From G963669295 sp963669295 (lineage in GTDB: Bacteria > Bacteroidota > Bacteroidia > Flavobacteriales_D > CALLUQ01): 64,000 nt of DNA. Position 1 is the first letter of the stretch. Each line of letters starts with the position of its first letter. This document shows positions 1 to 8,686 of the stretch, piece after piece. Below the pieces are notes generated by a model that saw only the letters and a program-made list of their open reading frames with translations, ran no database searches and was not told where the DNA came from. The DNA lies in NCBI GenBank assembly GCA_963669295.1, contig OY769938.1, forward strand, positions 4,278,001 through 4,342,000, read 5' to 3'. The position numbers and the translations under genes are program-made.

Positions 1-3000
1 GCGCTGTTCTCCTCTTGGCTCAACACGAATAATTTGTTCAGTGCCCTCAACCTCCAGTCCATCTGCTACCAACTTCACTTTAACATCCTTAGGAGTACTG
101 AGGTAATTGTGAACATTGGTAGCAATCAATAGCTCATCACCAATGGTCATAAAACGGGGCGTTTCCATACGTACCAGTAAGTCTTTTCTTACGATAACTT
201 TGGCAATGGTTTGTCCCACCTTAGTATCGGCAGTTATAACACGCGCTGTAGTACGCCATGTAGTGAGGTTGTCGGGTAACTTAATCTTTACCGTTGCCTC
301 ACCCCAGGGGTTGGTCATTACATTCGGATTCCAGTAAATAACATCCTGAAAATCACTTCTGATTTCGGCTTTTTTATAGGCATTGAGTTGTCGACCCATA
401 TTTTTGCCCTTTTTACGTTCGTCGCTACCAATCAATTTACTATCGAGCGAAAAATCACCATCAACCACGACTCCATTTTGCACTTCCCCAAGTGCTCCAC
501 CTATCGCTCCACCAGAAGCATCATTGCTTCTAGCACTGCTGAAATAAGCAGTGCTTTCAGTTTCTTTAAAGGTCGAAGTTGCTGTTATTTCATCGCTAAG
601 TTCCTCCATATCATCTACCGCTACTTCTTGCATTGTAGCCAGATCCACCACACGAGGATCATGAGCCAACTCAATGGTTTTATCCTTATTCTTTGCAATG
701 GCCACATTTAAGGTGAAATCATTCGAAGTATACAAGGGAATATGCTTCATGATGGTACTGTGCTGTCCATAGCTAAAGGTGATATCAACATGACTCAGCT
801 TAAAACCTTGCAAAGAGTAATAACCTTCTTTATCAGTATGAAACCGTTTGTTACCCACTTTTACGAGTGCACCTTTAATGGGTTTTCCCGAATGGTGATC
901 AATTACATAACCAGAAATAGTAGGAGTATTGTTGTTATTGCTAATGTAATTATAGCGGTACCATTCATTATGGTTGAGGTAAGCATAACGATCAAATATA
1001 TCACCGATCTTGCTTTTCCTCCAACTAATGCCTTCAGGTTCAATTTGTCGACTGTATGAATAGGTGTTATAGTAGTTTTGATAGGTAACGTTGTTATTAT
1101 AAACCTGACTTTCATAAAATACCTGGCGAATATCCTTAGTATTGTCGGCATGCATTGCAAAAATACTTTCGTCAACTGTGCCTAACGAAACGCTGGCATT
1201 AGGAACAGGACGCCCTTTGGCATCAGTAACCCGAACTTTGGCGTAAGCCATATTTCCAGGTTTGTACTGTGCCTGATCGAATACAATGTCTACGTTGAGG
1301 TACTGATCCTTTGGAATAACCGTGATAAACTCCTTACGTTGGTAATAATTGTTATTATGAAGGTAGCCTACAAACAATTCTAACTTACCATAGGCATTTT
1401 CATCAATTTCGAACGTGAGTTCGCGGAAAGTACCAGCACTTTGTCCATTGTCTTTATTACGTCCTTCAAATGAATGTACATCGTAATAGGCAAAATGGTT
1501 GCTATTAATGGTTACCATGGCATCTGCCTCATGAGGAACGTATACCATAGCTTTGATTTGCTCTCCAGCATTGTAAACTTTTTTATCAGTCATGATTTGG
1601 ATGGCTCCTGAGTTGTTTTGCCACCAATTGTAGCTATAGTCGTTGGAGCCAAGCACATATGCCCAACAAGTGGTGGTAGTAATCTTTCCTCGAGAATCCC
1701 TGGCTTCTACCCGAATGTTATAATAACCGGTATGAGGAGCTTTCAACTGCACTACTGCTTCACCAGTTCTGTCATCGGTGGTAGCAAATGCGGTGGCAAG
1801 AGGAGTACCTGAATTGGCGTAGCGATGTTCCAATAGTTGTACTTTCACTTCAGTAACAACAGGTTGTCGTGAATAGTCGTTAGCCGCTACTACAATACTG
1901 ATATCTTCATCGGGATTAACATAGTACTTTTCCGAGTAGGCCGATAAAGTAAACTCTGTATTGGCTACCACTACGGTTTTACTTCCTGTGATAGTTCTAC
2001 GACTGGCGTCACGAACATCAGCTATTACAGTGTATTTGTAATTTTTATCGCCTTTGGCACGAGCTGTATTGGTTGGAATGGAAATCTTAAATTGGCCTTC
2101 TTCATTCATTTTACCGGTTCCGTTTTGGATCACCTCACGGTTCCAGGTGTAGTTATTGTAATAATCTTCGTACCACCACCAATACCAATACCGGTAATAC
2201 CATGGAACAAAATACTCTTCACGTACCACCTTATATTCTACCTCTGCATTGGTAACTGGCGATCCAAAGAAATAGGTAGCATCTACTGTTACTTGCATCT
2301 CATCGCCCATTAGGTATTGAGCTTTATCTAACGATACAGTAACCTCGTATTCAGGTTTTTTGTATTCTTCGATCTTAAAGCTACAGGTGTTTTTACTGTT
2401 GTTGTTGTACCACCAGTTGTTGTTTTGATTAGAAGTACCTTGTATATGAGTATGGATGTAGTACGTACCCAAAGGCATGGTTTTGTCGATATAGATACTG
2501 TCTGAAAAGCCACCTGTTTTATCGAGTGCTACCTTCTTATTGGCAACTTCTTTCTGGTTGGCGTCCAATATCTTGTATACTATCGAGTCTTCCGGGATCA
2601 CATACTTGAATCCTTCATTGAGGCGAAACAACCCTTTAAAGTGAACCACTTGCTCAGGACGATAGACCGAACGGTCGGTAAATACATACGACTTAGATTG
2701 GGTGTCCTGTCCATTGTAATAGTTATAAAAATACGATTGCGATACTGCTACCTTACCATCTTTAATTGCAATTACTGGAACATAGTAATAGTAGGCATTG
2801 CCCATGCCAGAGAAGTCAAAATGGGCAACACTATTTTTATAACGATCGGGTGTTATCGTTTCATTGTTCACATAAGCATATGTGGTAAACCCTTCCAGAG
2901 ATTTTCCATTATTGCGGTCGCTCATATAAACCAATAACTCTTTGCCTGCAATTTTGGTAGTCATAGAGTAATTGGAAATAATAATAGGGATTTGTGAAGT

Positions 3001-3378
3001 CTCCCCACGATATAGTGCTTCTAATACATAAATCCCTTCTTTTAATTGCCCAAGGGTGATTGGACTATTGTAACGTTGGCTTGCTTTTTCCTGCCAATGC
3101 TTTCTTACGGGCATTTGTTTCAGTAAACTATCGGGAATGATGGATTGGTAATTTACCATAATCTTATTGGCAAAGAAGCCTTCGGGATCCTTTACCTCAT
3201 ACAATACCATTTGAACCTCCTTATTGTGAATGTTATGTCCGTTGTGGTAGTAATTGTTTAGGTAGGCGATGGCATTGTCGTTTGGTCCAAATACCTGATT
3301 GCAGCTCAGGTAAAATGAATTTTGCCCCAGGGTAAAAAAAGAGATGAAGAGTAGTAGTAAAGTCAGTCTAATTTTCAT
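1..3378 (-). CDS. Alpha-2-macroglobulin family protein (MG2 domain), C-terminus outside window
   Basis: The reading frame is open from ATG at 3378 to base 1 (1,126 codons) with no stop, so the C-terminus is missing. A signal peptide is visible (MKIRLTLLLLFISFFTLGQ) without a lipobox cysteine. Around residues 230-250 is an MG2-type motif (TDRSVYRPEQVVHFKG). Around 825-860 is a carboxypeptidase-regulatory-like segment (GKPIKGALVKVG, then TDKEGYYSL). At about 1005-1050 is the A2M domain core (YWNPNVMTNPWGEATV, then LPDNLTTWR). Bacterial members are envelope proteins thought to trap proteases; many Bacteroidota members lack the thioester, and that region is not in the window. An acidic and Ser/Gly-rich stretch lies between the regulatory-like segment and the A2M core. 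Tyr/Trp-rich patches are visible near residues 375-400. The family call is firm; the exact role is inferred. Confidence 0.9.
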   Translation of the reverse strand, partial: MKIRLTLLLLFISFFTLGQNSFYLSCNQVFGPNDNAIAYLNNYYHNGHNIHNKEVQMVLYEVKDPEGFFANKIMVNYQSIIPDSLLKQMPVRKHWQEKASQRYNSPITLGQLKEGIYVLEALYRGETSQIPIIISNYSMTTKIAGKELLVYMSDRNNGKSLEGFTTYAYVNNETITPDRYKNSVAHFDFSGMGNAYYYYVPVIAIKDGKVAVSQSYFYNYYNGQDTQSKSYVFTDRSVYRPEQVVHFKGLFRLNEGFKYVIPEDSIVYKILDANQKEVANKKVALDKTGGFSDSIYIDKTMPLGTYYIHTHIQGTSNQNNNWWYNNNSKNTCSFKIEEYKKPEYEVTVSLDKAQYLMGDEMQVTVDATYFFGSPVTNAEVEYKVVREEYFVPWYYRYWYWWWYEDYYNNYTWNREVIQNGTGKMNEEGQFKISIPTNTARAKGDKNYKYTVIADVRDASRRTITGSKTVVVANTEFTLSAYSEKYYVNPDEDISIVVAANDYSRQPVVTEVKVQLLEHRYANSGTPLATAFATTDDRTGEAVVQLKAPHTGYYNIRVEARDSRGKITTTTCWAYVLGSNDYSYNWWQNNSGAIQIMTDKKVYNAGEQIKAMVYVPHEADAMVTINSNHFAYYDVHSFEGRNKDNGQSAGTFRELTFEIDENAYGKLELFVGYLHNNNYYQRKEFITVIPKDQYLNVDIVFDQAQYKPGNMAYAKVRVTDAKGRPVPNASVSLGTVDESIFAMHADNTKDIRQVFYESQVYNNNVTYQNYYNTYSYSRQIEPEGISWRKSKIGDIFDRYAYLNHNEWYRYNYISNNNNTPTISGYVIDHHSGKPIKGALVKVGNKRFHTDKEGYYSLQGFKLSHVDITFSYGQHSTIMKHIPLYTSNDFTLNVAIAKNKDKTIELAHDPRVVDLATMQEVAVDDMEELSDEITATSTFKETESTAYFSSARSNDASGGAIGGALGEVQNGVVVDGDFSLDSKLIGSDERKKGKNMGRQLNAYKKAEIRSDFQDVIYWNPNVMTNPWGEATVKIKLPDNLTTWRTTARVITADTKVGQTIAKVIVRKDLLVRMETPRFMTIGDELLIATNVHNYLSTPKDVKVKLVADGLEVEGTEQIIRVEPRGEQR

Positions 3379-3684
3379 TGGTTTTGGTTTATTGTTCATC
3401 TCCCCGTACAACTCATGGCTGATTTGGTTCAAAATGCCCCATAAAATATTTCTGGCATTACTTTTGCTTCATTAGCGCATCGACGAATTATTTGTTTTTA
3501 TCGATGAAAATGTTTTTTGATTAGATGTGTTTTGATTGTGGAAAGTACGTTAGAATAGCTTGAATCCCTTGATGTGTGTGAGATTCATTGATTTTGTGAT
3601 GAGCGAAAAAATGACGGGCTAAACGCAATAAATCCAGATAAAACGCGTTAATATTTCGATGAATAGTTAAAAATTGTCGATTAA
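3379..3684. other. AT-rich intergenic region between divergent genes
   Basis: No reading frame here looks coding on either strand. It separates the minus-strand macroglobulin gene from the plus-strand small membrane peptide and must hold the macroglobulin promoter. I could not pick out a convincing TTTG / TAnnTTTG pair for it. Confidence 0.5.
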
Positions 3685-3716
3685 TTTGGAAAATTGAAAT
3701 TTATGTATAACATTTG
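3685..3716 (+). promoter_or_regulatory. Bacteroidota-type promoter of the 47-aa peptide gene
   Basis: TTTG at 3685-3688 is followed after 20 nt by AACATTTG at 3709-3716, one base from the TAnnTTTG consensus of the Bacteroidota primary sigma factor. The ATG is 18 nt further on. Inferred from motif and spacing only. Confidence 0.55.
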
Positions 3717-3734
3717 TAATGATAATTAGAAACT

Positions 3735-3878
3735 ATGATAGTATTAGGAATCATTATTCTAGCAGTTGTAGGTCTCCTTTATTGGTTGAGTGGAGAAGGG
3801 GAAAGCTACGGTGGAAACAATAGGTATTATTACCGCCATAGCAATGAGGTGCGTCGTAATGAGCACCCGAAAATTTAG
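3735..3878 (+). CDS. 47-residue single-pass membrane peptide, unknown function
   Basis: ATG at 3735 to TAG at 3876-3878. Residues 2-18 form a hydrophobic helix (IVLGIIILAVVGLLYWL). They are followed by a short polar tail rich in Gly, Asn, Tyr and Arg that ends with HPKI. The gene has a promoter-like pair 18 nt upstream and a clear terminator 42 nt downstream, so it looks like an independent transcription unit and not a chance frame. I do not recognise the family. The size and shape fit small membrane proteins that modulate larger complexes, which is inference. Confidence 0.6.
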   Translation: MIVLGIIILAVVGLLYWLSGEGESYGGNNRYYYRHSNEVRRNEHPKI

Positions 3879-3920
3879 CATTGTACTTCCAATTTCCTTT
3901 ATTTGTTACTTACGTTCTTG

Positions 3921-3951
3921 AAAGCCGGCTTTAATATTAAAGTCGGCTTTT
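3921..3951. terminator. Intrinsic terminator after the 47-aa peptide gene
   Basis: AAAGCCG (3921-3927) pairs with CGGCTTT (3944-3950). The inner CTTTAATATTAAAG is itself self-complementary, and a short T run follows. The structure is nearly symmetric and could work on both strands. Confidence 0.75.
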
Positions 3952-3991
3952 CACATGTATATATAGGAGAAAGCGTTTTTTTTGCTTGCTC

Positions 3992-4024
3992 TTGCCTCAC
4001 ATTTTGTATAAAACCATATATTCG
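3992..4024 (+). promoter_or_regulatory. Candidate promoter of the lemA operon
   Basis: TTG at 3992-3994, 22-nt spacer, TATATTCG at 4017-4024 (one mismatch to TAnnTTTG). The LemA start is 40 nt downstream. The match is weaker than at other genes in the window. Confidence 0.4.
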
Positions 4025-4064
4025 TAGTTAACCCATTTGAATTAACCAACTAAACCGGAAAGAT

Positions 4065-4631
4065 ATGTCTCCACTTGTAATAACAGGGATCATTATTGGT
4101 GTTGTTATTCTACTATTTATCTTGATATACAATGGCCTAATTGGCAAGAAGAATCAAGTAGAAAATGCTTTTGCAAGCATTGATACCATGCTTAAAAAAC
4201 GTTACGACCTTATTCCTAATCTGGTATCGGCAGTAAAAACCTATATGACACATGAAAAGGAAGTGCTGACACAAATCACAGCGTATCGCAGTCAGGCAAT
4301 GAGTGGGAATTTATCGTCGGAAGAAAAGGTGGAATTAGACAACAAGATTACTAAAACCATGGGAGGTATTATGGTGGCGGTAGAAAACTATCCCGACTTG
4401 AAGTCCAATACCAATTTCATACAATTGCAACGTACCTTGAACGAAGTGGAGGAGCAAATATCAGCATCACGTCGTTTTTACAATACTGCTGTAACCGAAT
4501 ATAACAATGCGGTAGAGATGTTTCCCTCAAGCATTATTGCAGGCATGAAAGGCATGACCCGTAAGAAGGTATTTGAAATTCCTGAAGTGGAGCGTGAAAA
4601 CGTTAAGGTAGGTGATCTATTTAACAGTTAA
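4065..4631 (+). CDS. lemA: LemA family protein
   Basis: 188 residues. An N-terminal membrane helix (about residues 5-24) is followed by the family signature: NQVENAFASIDTMLKKRYDL, then IPNLVSAVKTYMTHEKEVL, and YNNAVEMFPSSIIA near the end. LemA proteins are small membrane-anchored helical bundles of poorly known role, often found beside membrane proteases or DUF3137/TPM-domain genes. Here the next gene starts 3 nt after the stop and encodes a DUF3137 protein, a pairing common in bacteria, so the two probably act together at the inner membrane. Confidence 0.95.
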   Translation: MSPLVITGIIIGVVILLFILIYNGLIGKKNQVENAFASIDTMLKKRYDLIPNLVSAVKTYMTHEKEVLTQITAYRSQAMSGNLSSEEKVELDNKITKTMGGIMVAVENYPDLKSNTNFIQLQRTLNEVEEQISASRRFYNTAVTEYNNAVEMFPSSIIAGMKGMTRKKVFEIPEVERENVKVGDLFNS

Positions 4632-4634
4632 ACC

Positions 4635-5612
4635 ATGAAATCGGAACAAGAGCTAGAAGGGTTTTACAACAGCAAATTGTTGCCCGACCTGGAAGCATTG
4701 GAGGTAGAACGAAAAGCTATTGCCAAAAGATTTTGGATGTTATTGCTGTTATTCTTTGTGCTGGCAGGAGCGGGAGCAGCATTTGCCGGATTATGGGAAA
4801 TGTTTGAAGTAGCTATAGGTTGTGGTATAGCTGCGGTAGTTATGTTGGTGGTAATGTTGATTATGCACCATAGCAAAAAAGGGAAATTTGTACACAAGTT
4901 CAAAAATGTTATCGTTAACGATATTGTGAAATTCGTTGGGCCTGAATTGAATTACCACCCAAAAGATGGTATTAATATAGGAGCCTATATGCAAAGTACT
5001 ATTTATCCCCGACGTCCTGATCGTTATGTAACAGAAGATTTGGTAACAGGAATGTATGGAGATACCCATTTGGCCTTTTCGGAAGTACACTCGCAATACA
5101 AAACCACTACAGTTAATCATAAAGGACAAACACGTACTACCTGGCATACCATTTTTGATGGCGTATTTTTTATTGCTGATTTTAATAAGCATTTTAAAGG
5201 GCGAACAGTAGTATTGCCCGATACCATGGAGAAAATGTTTGGCCGGTTGGGGAAGTTTTTCCAAAAGATGAACTTCAGCCGTCCTCCATTGGTGAAACTT
5301 GAAGATCCGGAGTTTGAAAAGCACTTTGCGGTATATGGAGATGATCAAGTGGAAACCCGCTACATATTATCTACTAGTTTAATGCAGCGAATTGTAGATT
5401 TCAGAAGCAAAACCAGTAGTGGAGTTGCGTTGTCATTTGTGGGATCACACGTTTATGTAGCCATTCCTATAACCAAGAACTTGTTTGAGCCAAATTTGTT
5501 CAAAACCAACATCAATTTTAACCTCATCAAAGAATATTATTATTACTTGTGGTTAGCCATTGGTATTGTAGAAGATCTAAACCTGAATACACGTATTTGG
5601 ACCAAAGAATGA
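4635..5612 (+). CDS. DUF3137 domain membrane protein
   Basis: 325 residues. Two adjacent hydrophobic helices (about 34-80: FWMLLLLFFVLAGAGAAFAG and MFEVAIGCGIAAVVMLVVM) precede a soluble domain with the typical DUF3137 pattern: GMYGDTHLAFSEVHSQYKTT, then FDGVFFIADFNKHFKGRTVV, and an LSTSLMQRIVDF segment followed by VYVAIPI. The function of the family is unknown. The 3-nt spacing to lemA and the short gap to the SGNH hydrolase suggest one transcript. An overlapping antisense frame exists but has no features of a gene. Confidence 0.9.
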   Translation: MKSEQELEGFYNSKLLPDLEALEVERKAIAKRFWMLLLLFFVLAGAGAAFAGLWEMFEVAIGCGIAAVVMLVVMLIMHHSKKGKFVHKFKNVIVNDIVKFVGPELNYHPKDGINIGAYMQSTIYPRRPDRYVTEDLVTGMYGDTHLAFSEVHSQYKTTTVNHKGQTRTTWHTIFDGVFFIADFNKHFKGRTVVLPDTMEKMFGRLGKFFQKMNFSRPPLVKLEDPEFEKHFAVYGDDQVETRYILSTSLMQRIVDFRSKTSSGVALSFVGSHVYVAIPITKNLFEPNLFKTNINFNLIKEYYYYLWLAIGIVEDLNLNTRIWTKE

Positions 5613-5619
5613 ACGACCG

Positions 5620-6657
5620 TTGACAAAACAACGATTTGTTAAATCGATTGCAGGATTATTATTTGGGGTAATCATTTTAGCCTTGCTCGCAGAAATAGTT
5701 TTGCGAATAATGGGGTTTACCACTTACCATGAAGCGGAAGCGCAAGTTAAAATTGAACCACAACATTATGGAGTGCCCCATGCTACTTATGGCTTTACAA
5801 TAGCACCGGGAATCTATGAGGTAATCATTCGCGATTCCATTCATTTTACCGCCACACACAGCAGTGACTCTACACGTATTACGGCCAATAAACCCAATGA
5901 TGCGGAGGGAGAATTGCATATTTATGGCTGTTCTTTTGCCTATGGATATGGAGTAGAAGATACTGCCACTTTTGCATGGCAATTGCAACAAAGATTACCC
6001 CATTACAACGTAGTTAATTATGGTGTAAGTGGCTATGGACTCACTCAGATGTATCTACGGTTAAAAACGAACATAGCACAAGGAAGAATACCAAAAGTGG
6101 CTGTAATTGCTTATGCCTCTTTCCAGGACGAACGTACTACTATGATGCGTAATTGGCGTAAGTCAATCGCTGCAAGTGTTCGTCAGGAAGGATATGAAAA
6201 CGTTCTTTTTCCTTATACATTAGAAGAAGAGGGAACTATAAATGTACAGTTTATGTTGCCCACATATGAGCCATGCTGGGGAGCAAAGTTTTCTGTGTTG
6301 ATGCATGCCATTGAACAGGCGTATAATTATTACGAGGATTACTTTACGAACAGCCACGATATTGCTAAAAATACCATGAGGAATATTAATGCACTTTGTC
6401 AGCAGCATAACATACGGCTATTAGTGGCGGGGGTAGATGATGATTACTATACAGAAAGCATGCTCAAAAGCTGCTATGTGGCAGATATTGAATTTTGTCG
6501 CATTAGTGCTGATTTTACCCAATCGGGAAATACCATTGCTCCCGATGATCATCATCCCAATGAAGCAATACATACACTGTATGCTAAACGGCTACAACGC
6601 TATTTTCAGAATTATCCAACCAAAAGAGACTTAACAGAATACAGAAACAAGGAATAA
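5620..6657 (+). CDS. Membrane-anchored SGNH/GDSL-type hydrolase
   Basis: 345 residues from a TTG codon at 5620, chosen because no in-frame ATG precedes the N-terminal membrane helix (residues 10-30, IAGLLFGVIILALLAEIVLR). Seen in the protein: a GDSL-like nucleophile block (GCSFAYGYGVED), a downstream block with conserved Gly (NYGVSGYGLTQMYL), and near the C-terminus DDHHPNEAIHTLYAKRL, which matches the Asp-x-x-His-Pro-Asn catalytic block of SGNH hydrolases. Such enzymes deacylate envelope glycans or lipids; the substrate is unknown. It lies 7 nt after the DUF3137 stop and is likely in the same operon. Confidence 0.75.
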   Translation: MTKQRFVKSIAGLLFGVIILALLAEIVLRIMGFTTYHEAEAQVKIEPQHYGVPHATYGFTIAPGIYEVIIRDSIHFTATHSSDSTRITANKPNDAEGELHIYGCSFAYGYGVEDTATFAWQLQQRLPHYNVVNYGVSGYGLTQMYLRLKTNIAQGRIPKVAVIAYASFQDERTTMMRNWRKSIAASVRQEGYENVLFPYTLEEEGTINVQFMLPTYEPCWGAKFSVLMHAIEQAYNYYEDYFTNSHDIAKNTMRNINALCQQHNIRLLVAGVDDDYYTESMLKSCYVADIEFCRISADFTQSGNTIAPDDHHPNEAIHTLYAKRLQRYFQNYPTKRDLTEYRNKE

Positions 6658-6679
6658 GTTAAGGATTCAAAAAATCAAT

Positions 6680-6697
6680 GCTCTTGCAAAAAAGAGC
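6680..6697. terminator. Small hairpin after the SGNH hydrolase gene
   Basis: GCTCTT (6680-6685) pairs with AAGAGC (6692-6697) across a GCAAAA loop, 22 nt after the stop. No T run follows, so termination is uncertain. It may instead be an mRNA end-stabilising hairpin. Confidence 0.35.
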
Positions 6698-6738
6698 CCT
6701 ACGCTTCTAAACTAAGTAGAATTACTTATGTAAAATAC

Positions 6739-6772
6739 GTAAAAACACTCTATTTATGCTTGGTGTTTTTAC
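6739..6772. promoter_or_regulatory. Perfect 10-bp inverted repeat upstream of the lipase gene
   Basis: GTAAAAACAC at 6739-6748 and GTGTTTTTAC at 6763-6772, separated by 14 nt, 34 nt before the ATG of the patatin-like gene. It could be a protein-binding site or a weak terminator, since one arm has five T. The perfect symmetry is the observation; the role is open. Confidence 0.45.
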
Positions 6773-6806
6773 AGACCTTTAACTGCGTTAAACCAACATT
6801 GAAGGA

Positions 6807-8570
6807 ATGGAAACAAGCAGTATTCCCTGGCTGTACATCATTATGGGGGTAGCGGTAATTGCAGGTATTGTAGGAGCGATCATCGCTATTCGTAGAAAAC
6901 CATCATTGCCAGGCGATCCACCATCAGAAGAAGAAACGTTTTACAACATCAACACTTATGTATTCAATGGTGCCGGAGATACCTCGTTATTGGCTGCGGC
7001 CGATCCTCCAGTAAACAAAGGAACGGGCATTGCCTTATCGGGTGGAGGGTCGAGAGCGCTTTCCTGTGCCTTGGGGCAACTGCGTGGATTACAAGCGTTA
7101 GGGGTATTAAGTCAGGTGAAGTTTATTTCTGCAGTTTCTGGAGGTGCATGGGCTTCAAGCCTATATACTTTCTTGCCTGGTTCTATTACTGATGATGACT
7201 TCTTGGGAACAGCTGTGCTTAATCCTGGAGATTTAACCTGGGATGATTATGGGAATATTGCTACCGCGTTAGATCGTTTTACGACTAATAACATGGGGCA
7301 TGTGCCCACCCGCGTAGGCATTACAGAATTTTTAGAGAAAGCCATCGCGTTGACAGCAGAAGGGGTGCCAGAAGATGAACTATGGATAAGGGCAGTGGGA
7401 GAATTGATTTTCACTCCTTACGGGTTATACGACAAACACAACCCAAAGTATTTCAGTTATTCTGAACGCTGGGTAAAAGAAATGATTCAACGCTATAATC
7501 CGTCGTTAACTCCCGACCGATTTTACTTGCCTCGCCCGGGAAGACCTTATTTGATTGTTAACTTCAATATCATTCCACAATATGGTAAATACCCATTAAT
7601 TCCAATGGAAAGTACTCCTATGGTAACAGGCGTCCTACATCAATATCCCAACGCGGGACAAGACAATAGGGATATAGGTGGCGGCTACATTGATTCTTTT
7701 GGGTTTGATTCCTCTTATCATGAAGCCATTAATGATACTCGTGTTAAAGTGGATGTACCCCCTTCTGTTTATTCAGTGCATACTATGGCGGGATTGAGTA
7801 GTGCAGCTTTCGCGGAGGAATTACAAACGAAGCACTTACCTCCTGTGATTAAAGACATTATTCCGCGTAAAAATTATTGGCCCGTAATGAACCTTAATAC
7901 TAGCTCATATAACTATCATTATGCAGATGGAGGGAATTTGGAAAACACAGGAGTGGTGGGGTTATTACGACGCGGATTAACGAACATCATTGCTTTTTTA
8001 AACGATGCCACTAAATTGGAAATGGACCTCGATAACAATGAAGTAATTGTGGCTCCAGAACTACCTCCATTATTTGGCTATCAGCCCAAAACAAAGAAAG
8101 ATGGGAAGTGGTTGCCGTATGAAAAATTCACAGCTCCTTTACAAGATTCCAGCTATGCTGTAATGCAGCATTTAAAGGTGTTTAATTACGATGACTTTTG
8201 GCCTATGGTAAATGGATTATGGGGAGGTTTTGAAAGCAATGGTACAGCCATGTACTTACAAGAAGGACTGGAAGTCGTAGATCAACCTCAAATGGGGGTG
8301 AAAGGATATACTACGAATAAGATATTGTGGATGTATAACAACAAAGTAAATGAGTGGCACGATGCTTTAAATACTGAAGTTAAGGCTGGTATGGATCTTG
8401 ATCCCATTGCCTATGCAGACTTTCCCCATTACAATACGGTTACACAATTACACCTTAGCACACGGCAAGTGAATTTATTGGCGCACCTTTCTTGTTGGAA
8501 TGTTATTTCGGAAAGCACCAATGGGCATCCAGGGGTTACCAACAGACAAATTGTTGAAGGAATGTTTTAA
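6807..8570 (+). CDS. Patatin / cytosolic phospholipase A2-like lipase
   Basis: 587 residues. A membrane helix at about 6-28 anchors the N-terminus. The oxyanion motif (GIALSGGGSRALSCALGQL, near residue 73) and the serine nucleophile motif (ISAVSGGAWASSLY, near residue 110) are intact. The catalytic Asp is expected in YHYADGGNLENTGVVGLL (near residue 370). SGGAWA in place of the patatin GTSxG motif and the large size point to the cPLA2 / lysophospholipase branch. Known members hydrolyse acyl esters of phospholipids with a Ser-Asp dyad. It stands alone between gaps of more than 100 nt. Confidence 0.85.
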   Translation: METSSIPWLYIIMGVAVIAGIVGAIIAIRRKPSLPGDPPSEEETFYNINTYVFNGAGDTSLLAAADPPVNKGTGIALSGGGSRALSCALGQLRGLQALGVLSQVKFISAVSGGAWASSLYTFLPGSITDDDFLGTAVLNPGDLTWDDYGNIATALDRFTTNNMGHVPTRVGITEFLEKAIALTAEGVPEDELWIRAVGELIFTPYGLYDKHNPKYFSYSERWVKEMIQRYNPSLTPDRFYLPRPGRPYLIVNFNIIPQYGKYPLIPMESTPMVTGVLHQYPNAGQDNRDIGGGYIDSFGFDSSYHEAINDTRVKVDVPPSVYSVHTMAGLSSAAFAEELQTKHLPPVIKDIIPRKNYWPVMNLNTSSYNYHYADGGNLENTGVVGLLRRGLTNIIAFLNDATKLEMDLDNNEVIVAPELPPLFGYQPKTKKDGKWLPYEKFTAPLQDSSYAVMQHLKVFNYDDFWPMVNGLWGGFESNGTAMYLQEGLEVVDQPQMGVKGYTTNKILWMYNNKVNEWHDALNTEVKAGMDLDPIAYADFPHYNTVTQLHLSTRQVNLLAHLSCWNVISESTNGHPGVTNRQIVEGMF

Positions 8571-8634
8571 AGAAAAGTGCCTTTAGATGAATGCATTGGT
8601 ACTACTTAGTCAGATTAACATTGTTCGCGTAGGT

Positions 8635-8642
8635 TAAATTTG
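8635..8642 (+). promoter_or_regulatory. TAAATTTG -7 element before the nuclease gene
   Basis: A perfect TAnnTTTG match 44 nt before the ATG. No well-spaced TTTG partner is present, so only the downstream half is assigned. Confidence 0.35.
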
Positions 8643-8686
8643 TCCTAAGTGTATTATTGGCTTTAAGCACGATTAAAAATCATCTT

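Noticed and set aside
1..3378. A broken gene, because no complete minus-strand frame ends inside the window
   Set aside because: The frame is continuous from 3378 to base 1; it is cut by the window edge only.
4791..5348. A 185-codon antisense frame inside the DUF3137 gene
   Set aside because: The sense frame has clear family motifs; the antisense product is rich in rare patterns and has no features.
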